Positions 6,619 through 7,784 of a DNA stretch of 7,784 bases are shown here, one piece after another; within the stretch, counting starts at the first letter, position 1, and each line of letters starts with the position of its first letter. Under the pieces are notes generated by a model. It was not told where the DNA came from and made no database searches. It saw only the letters and a program-made list of their open reading frames with translations. The stretch comes from Bacteroidota bacterium (GTDB lineage: Bacteria; Bacteroidota; Bacteroidia; Flavobacteriales; Flavobacteriaceae): assembly GCA_009936675.1 (NCBI GenBank), contig JAACDY010000061.1, forward strand, positions 1-7,784. Reading direction: 5' to 3'. The position numbers and the translations under genes were made by a program.

Positions 6619-7784
6619 TTATCCTACTTCTTTAATCATTAATTCAATTCCTTCTCTGATAATTTGCTGTGCTTCGATTTTGGAGGTGTTGGCATAATCG
6701 ATCAACCCAAAATCCTCGGGAATGACTTCATAGATGCCCAAAGCTTCCATTTTTTCGATATCATTCGCCATACAGGCTTTGAGTAACTGCATGGGATAAA
6801 TCTCCATTGGAAATACTTTTTCCATTTCACCAGTAACCACAAAGGCTCTTTCTTCTCCATTCATGTTGGTATCAACGTTATAGCCTTTGTTGCCAAACAA
6901 CCAAGACAAAGAGGTTTTGGACAAGCTGGGAATTTTGTTATCCATAAAAGGCAACCACCCAAACATTCGGTAATGGTTTCCTTCGGGTATGATGGTCAAT
7001 AAATTGTTGTAAAAGTCCAAATGACCGTCGGGAGACTCGGCCTTTCCACTTAGAACATCACCGTTGATAAAACGATTTTGTTGACTATTGTCAAAGCCAG
7101 TAATATCTGTTAAGGCACTGATAAGGGCGCCAATTTTAGTCTTGATGTATTGGGGTTGTAAAACCGATTCACCGGCTACGGCCAATGTACGTTGGGCGCT
7201 GAATTGGCCATTATCGAACAACTTACCGATATTGACCACGTCCTCGGGACGTACTTCCCAAACTTTCTCTCCCATATTGATGGGCATATGTTTGTGGATT
7301 TGAACGCTGACGTTTCCAGCAGGGTGTGGTCCGTTGATCCGCAACAACTCTACCCCTTTAATATTTTCAAAAAAACCTGAAAAAGTAGCATCTACAGAAA
7401 GTGTCACCGGACTTTCTACCATGGCATTAAGTACGTCAATTCCCTTTTGGAAATCTTCTTTATCGTTTTTGAGTAAAAACTGAAAGTCAACATCTAAGGG
7501 GGCTGAGGTATAGGTAGAAACGTAAATGGCCTTTGGTATAGCATCCGGATCGGCAGTAATCCCATAAGGCCTTTGTTTGATATAAGGCCAAGCACCGCTA
7601 TTCAAAAGAATTTCGGTAATGTTTTCACGATTCAAAGATTTGGAAGCAGGTATTTTGTGGGTTACCACATCTCCCGCTTGCTCTTCAATAACGATTTTTA
7701 AAATTTTTCTTTTGGCACCCCTCACCACTTCTTTGACCGTTCCTGATACAGGAGAAACGAACAATATTCGCGGGTCTTTTTTGG
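6619..7784 (-). CDS. nqrA: Na+-translocating NADH-quinone reductase subunit A (5'-partial)
   Basis: NqrA is the cytoplasmic-side subunit of Na+-NQR that contacts NqrB near the site of quinone reduction. The gene is open to the right window edge and its true start lies outside. The first readable residues are KKDPRILFVSPVSGTV, which matches the family's biotinyl-lipoyl-like hammerhead region. About 60-70 N-terminal residues are therefore probably missing, since the family is usually about 440-450 residues and 387 are visible. The codon at 7764 is an internal TTG (Leu), not a plausible start. Other family segments are GPHPAGNVSVQIH, DVVNIGKLFDNGQ, and the C-terminal part from EKMEALGIYEVIPEDF to the closing helix ending IKEVG. 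The C-terminal region lacks the cysteines I recall in Vibrio-type NqrA (LALCTFVCPGK-like); here it reads FGLIDYANTSK. The gene ends in TAA 10 nt before nqrB. The identification is very secure. Confidence 0.96.
   Translation of the reverse strand, partial: KKDPRILFVSPVSGTVKEVVRGAKRKILKIVIEEQAGDVVTHKIPASKSLNRENITEILLNSGAWPYIKQRPYGITADPDAIPKAIYVSTYTSAPLDVDFQFLLKNDKEDFQKGIDVLNAMVESPVTLSVDATFSGFFENIKGVELLRINGPHPAGNVSVQIHKHMPINMGEKVWEVRPEDVVNIGKLFDNGQFSAQRTLAVAGESVLQPQYIKTKIGALISALTDITGFDNSQQNRFINGDVLSGKAESPDGHLDFYNNLLTIIPEGNHYRMFGWLPFMDNKIPSLSKTSLSWLFGNKGYNVDTNMNGEERAFVVTGEMEKVFPMEIYPMQLLKACMANDIEKMEALGIYEVIPEDFGLIDYANTSKIEAQQIIREGIELMIKEVG

Noticed and set aside
7762..7764. TTG at 7764 as the nqrA start
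   Set aside because: The frame is open upstream to the window edge and encodes KKDPRI, which belongs to the conserved NqrA N-terminal region; the gene is simply cut by the window.
767..7784. Reading the cluster as the related Rnf complex
   Set aside because: NqrA and NqrF (single 2Fe-2S plus FAD/NADH domains) are present, and there is no polyferredoxin RnfB or RnfC; the gene order A-F is that of Na+-NQR.

Overview
The window is the distal part of an operon, entirely on the minus strand, for the Na+-translocating NADH:quinone oxidoreductase (Na+-NQR). It carries nqrA (5' end cut by the right window edge), nqrB, nqrC, nqrD, nqrE and nqrF, then a 117-residue protein of unknown function, then the flavin-attachment enzyme gene apbE. 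A separate secreted-protein gene follows at the left edge. Protein style points to a member of the Bacteroidota, probably aquatic or marine. NqrC starts MNRDSNGYTFLF, NqrD and NqrE carry the long forms seen in that phylum, no strong Shine-Dalgarno sites are visible, and the last gene has the architecture of Bacteroidota secreted surface proteins. This assignment rests on recalled family features, not on a database search.

Layout from right to left, which is the direction of transcription: nqrA 7784-6619 (partial), 10-nt gap, nqrB 6608-5454, 2-nt gap, nqrC 5451-4720, 6-nt gap, nqrD 4713-4018, 3-nt gap, nqrE 4014-3397, 10-nt gap, nqrF 3386-2091, 0-nt gap (TAG directly followed by ATG), small ORF 2090-1737, 38-nt overlap, apbE 1774-767, 53-nt gap, secreted protein 713-90 with an apparent frameshift and a continuation to position 1. 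The tight spacing implies one transcript from upstream of nqrA (its promoter is outside the window) through apbE.

How the genes work together: NqrF takes electrons from NADH through FAD and a 2Fe-2S centre. NqrD and NqrE form the intramembrane iron-sulfur site with two cysteines each. NqrC and NqrB carry covalent FMN, and NqrB with NqrA passes electrons to quinone while Na+ is pumped out. ApbE attaches the FMN residues to NqrB and NqrC. All four NqrF cluster cysteines, the NqrD and NqrE cysteine pairs, and the NqrC SGAT site are intact. NqrB carries a variant SGET flavinylation motif.

Three points deserve most attention: the unnamed small protein locked between nqrF and apbE, which I suggest may be a catalytically dead PD-(D/E)XK-like fold; the one-base frameshift at a G4 run in the secreted-protein gene; and the SGET variant in NqrB. 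Otherwise this is a well-known system, and I do not see an entirely new one here.
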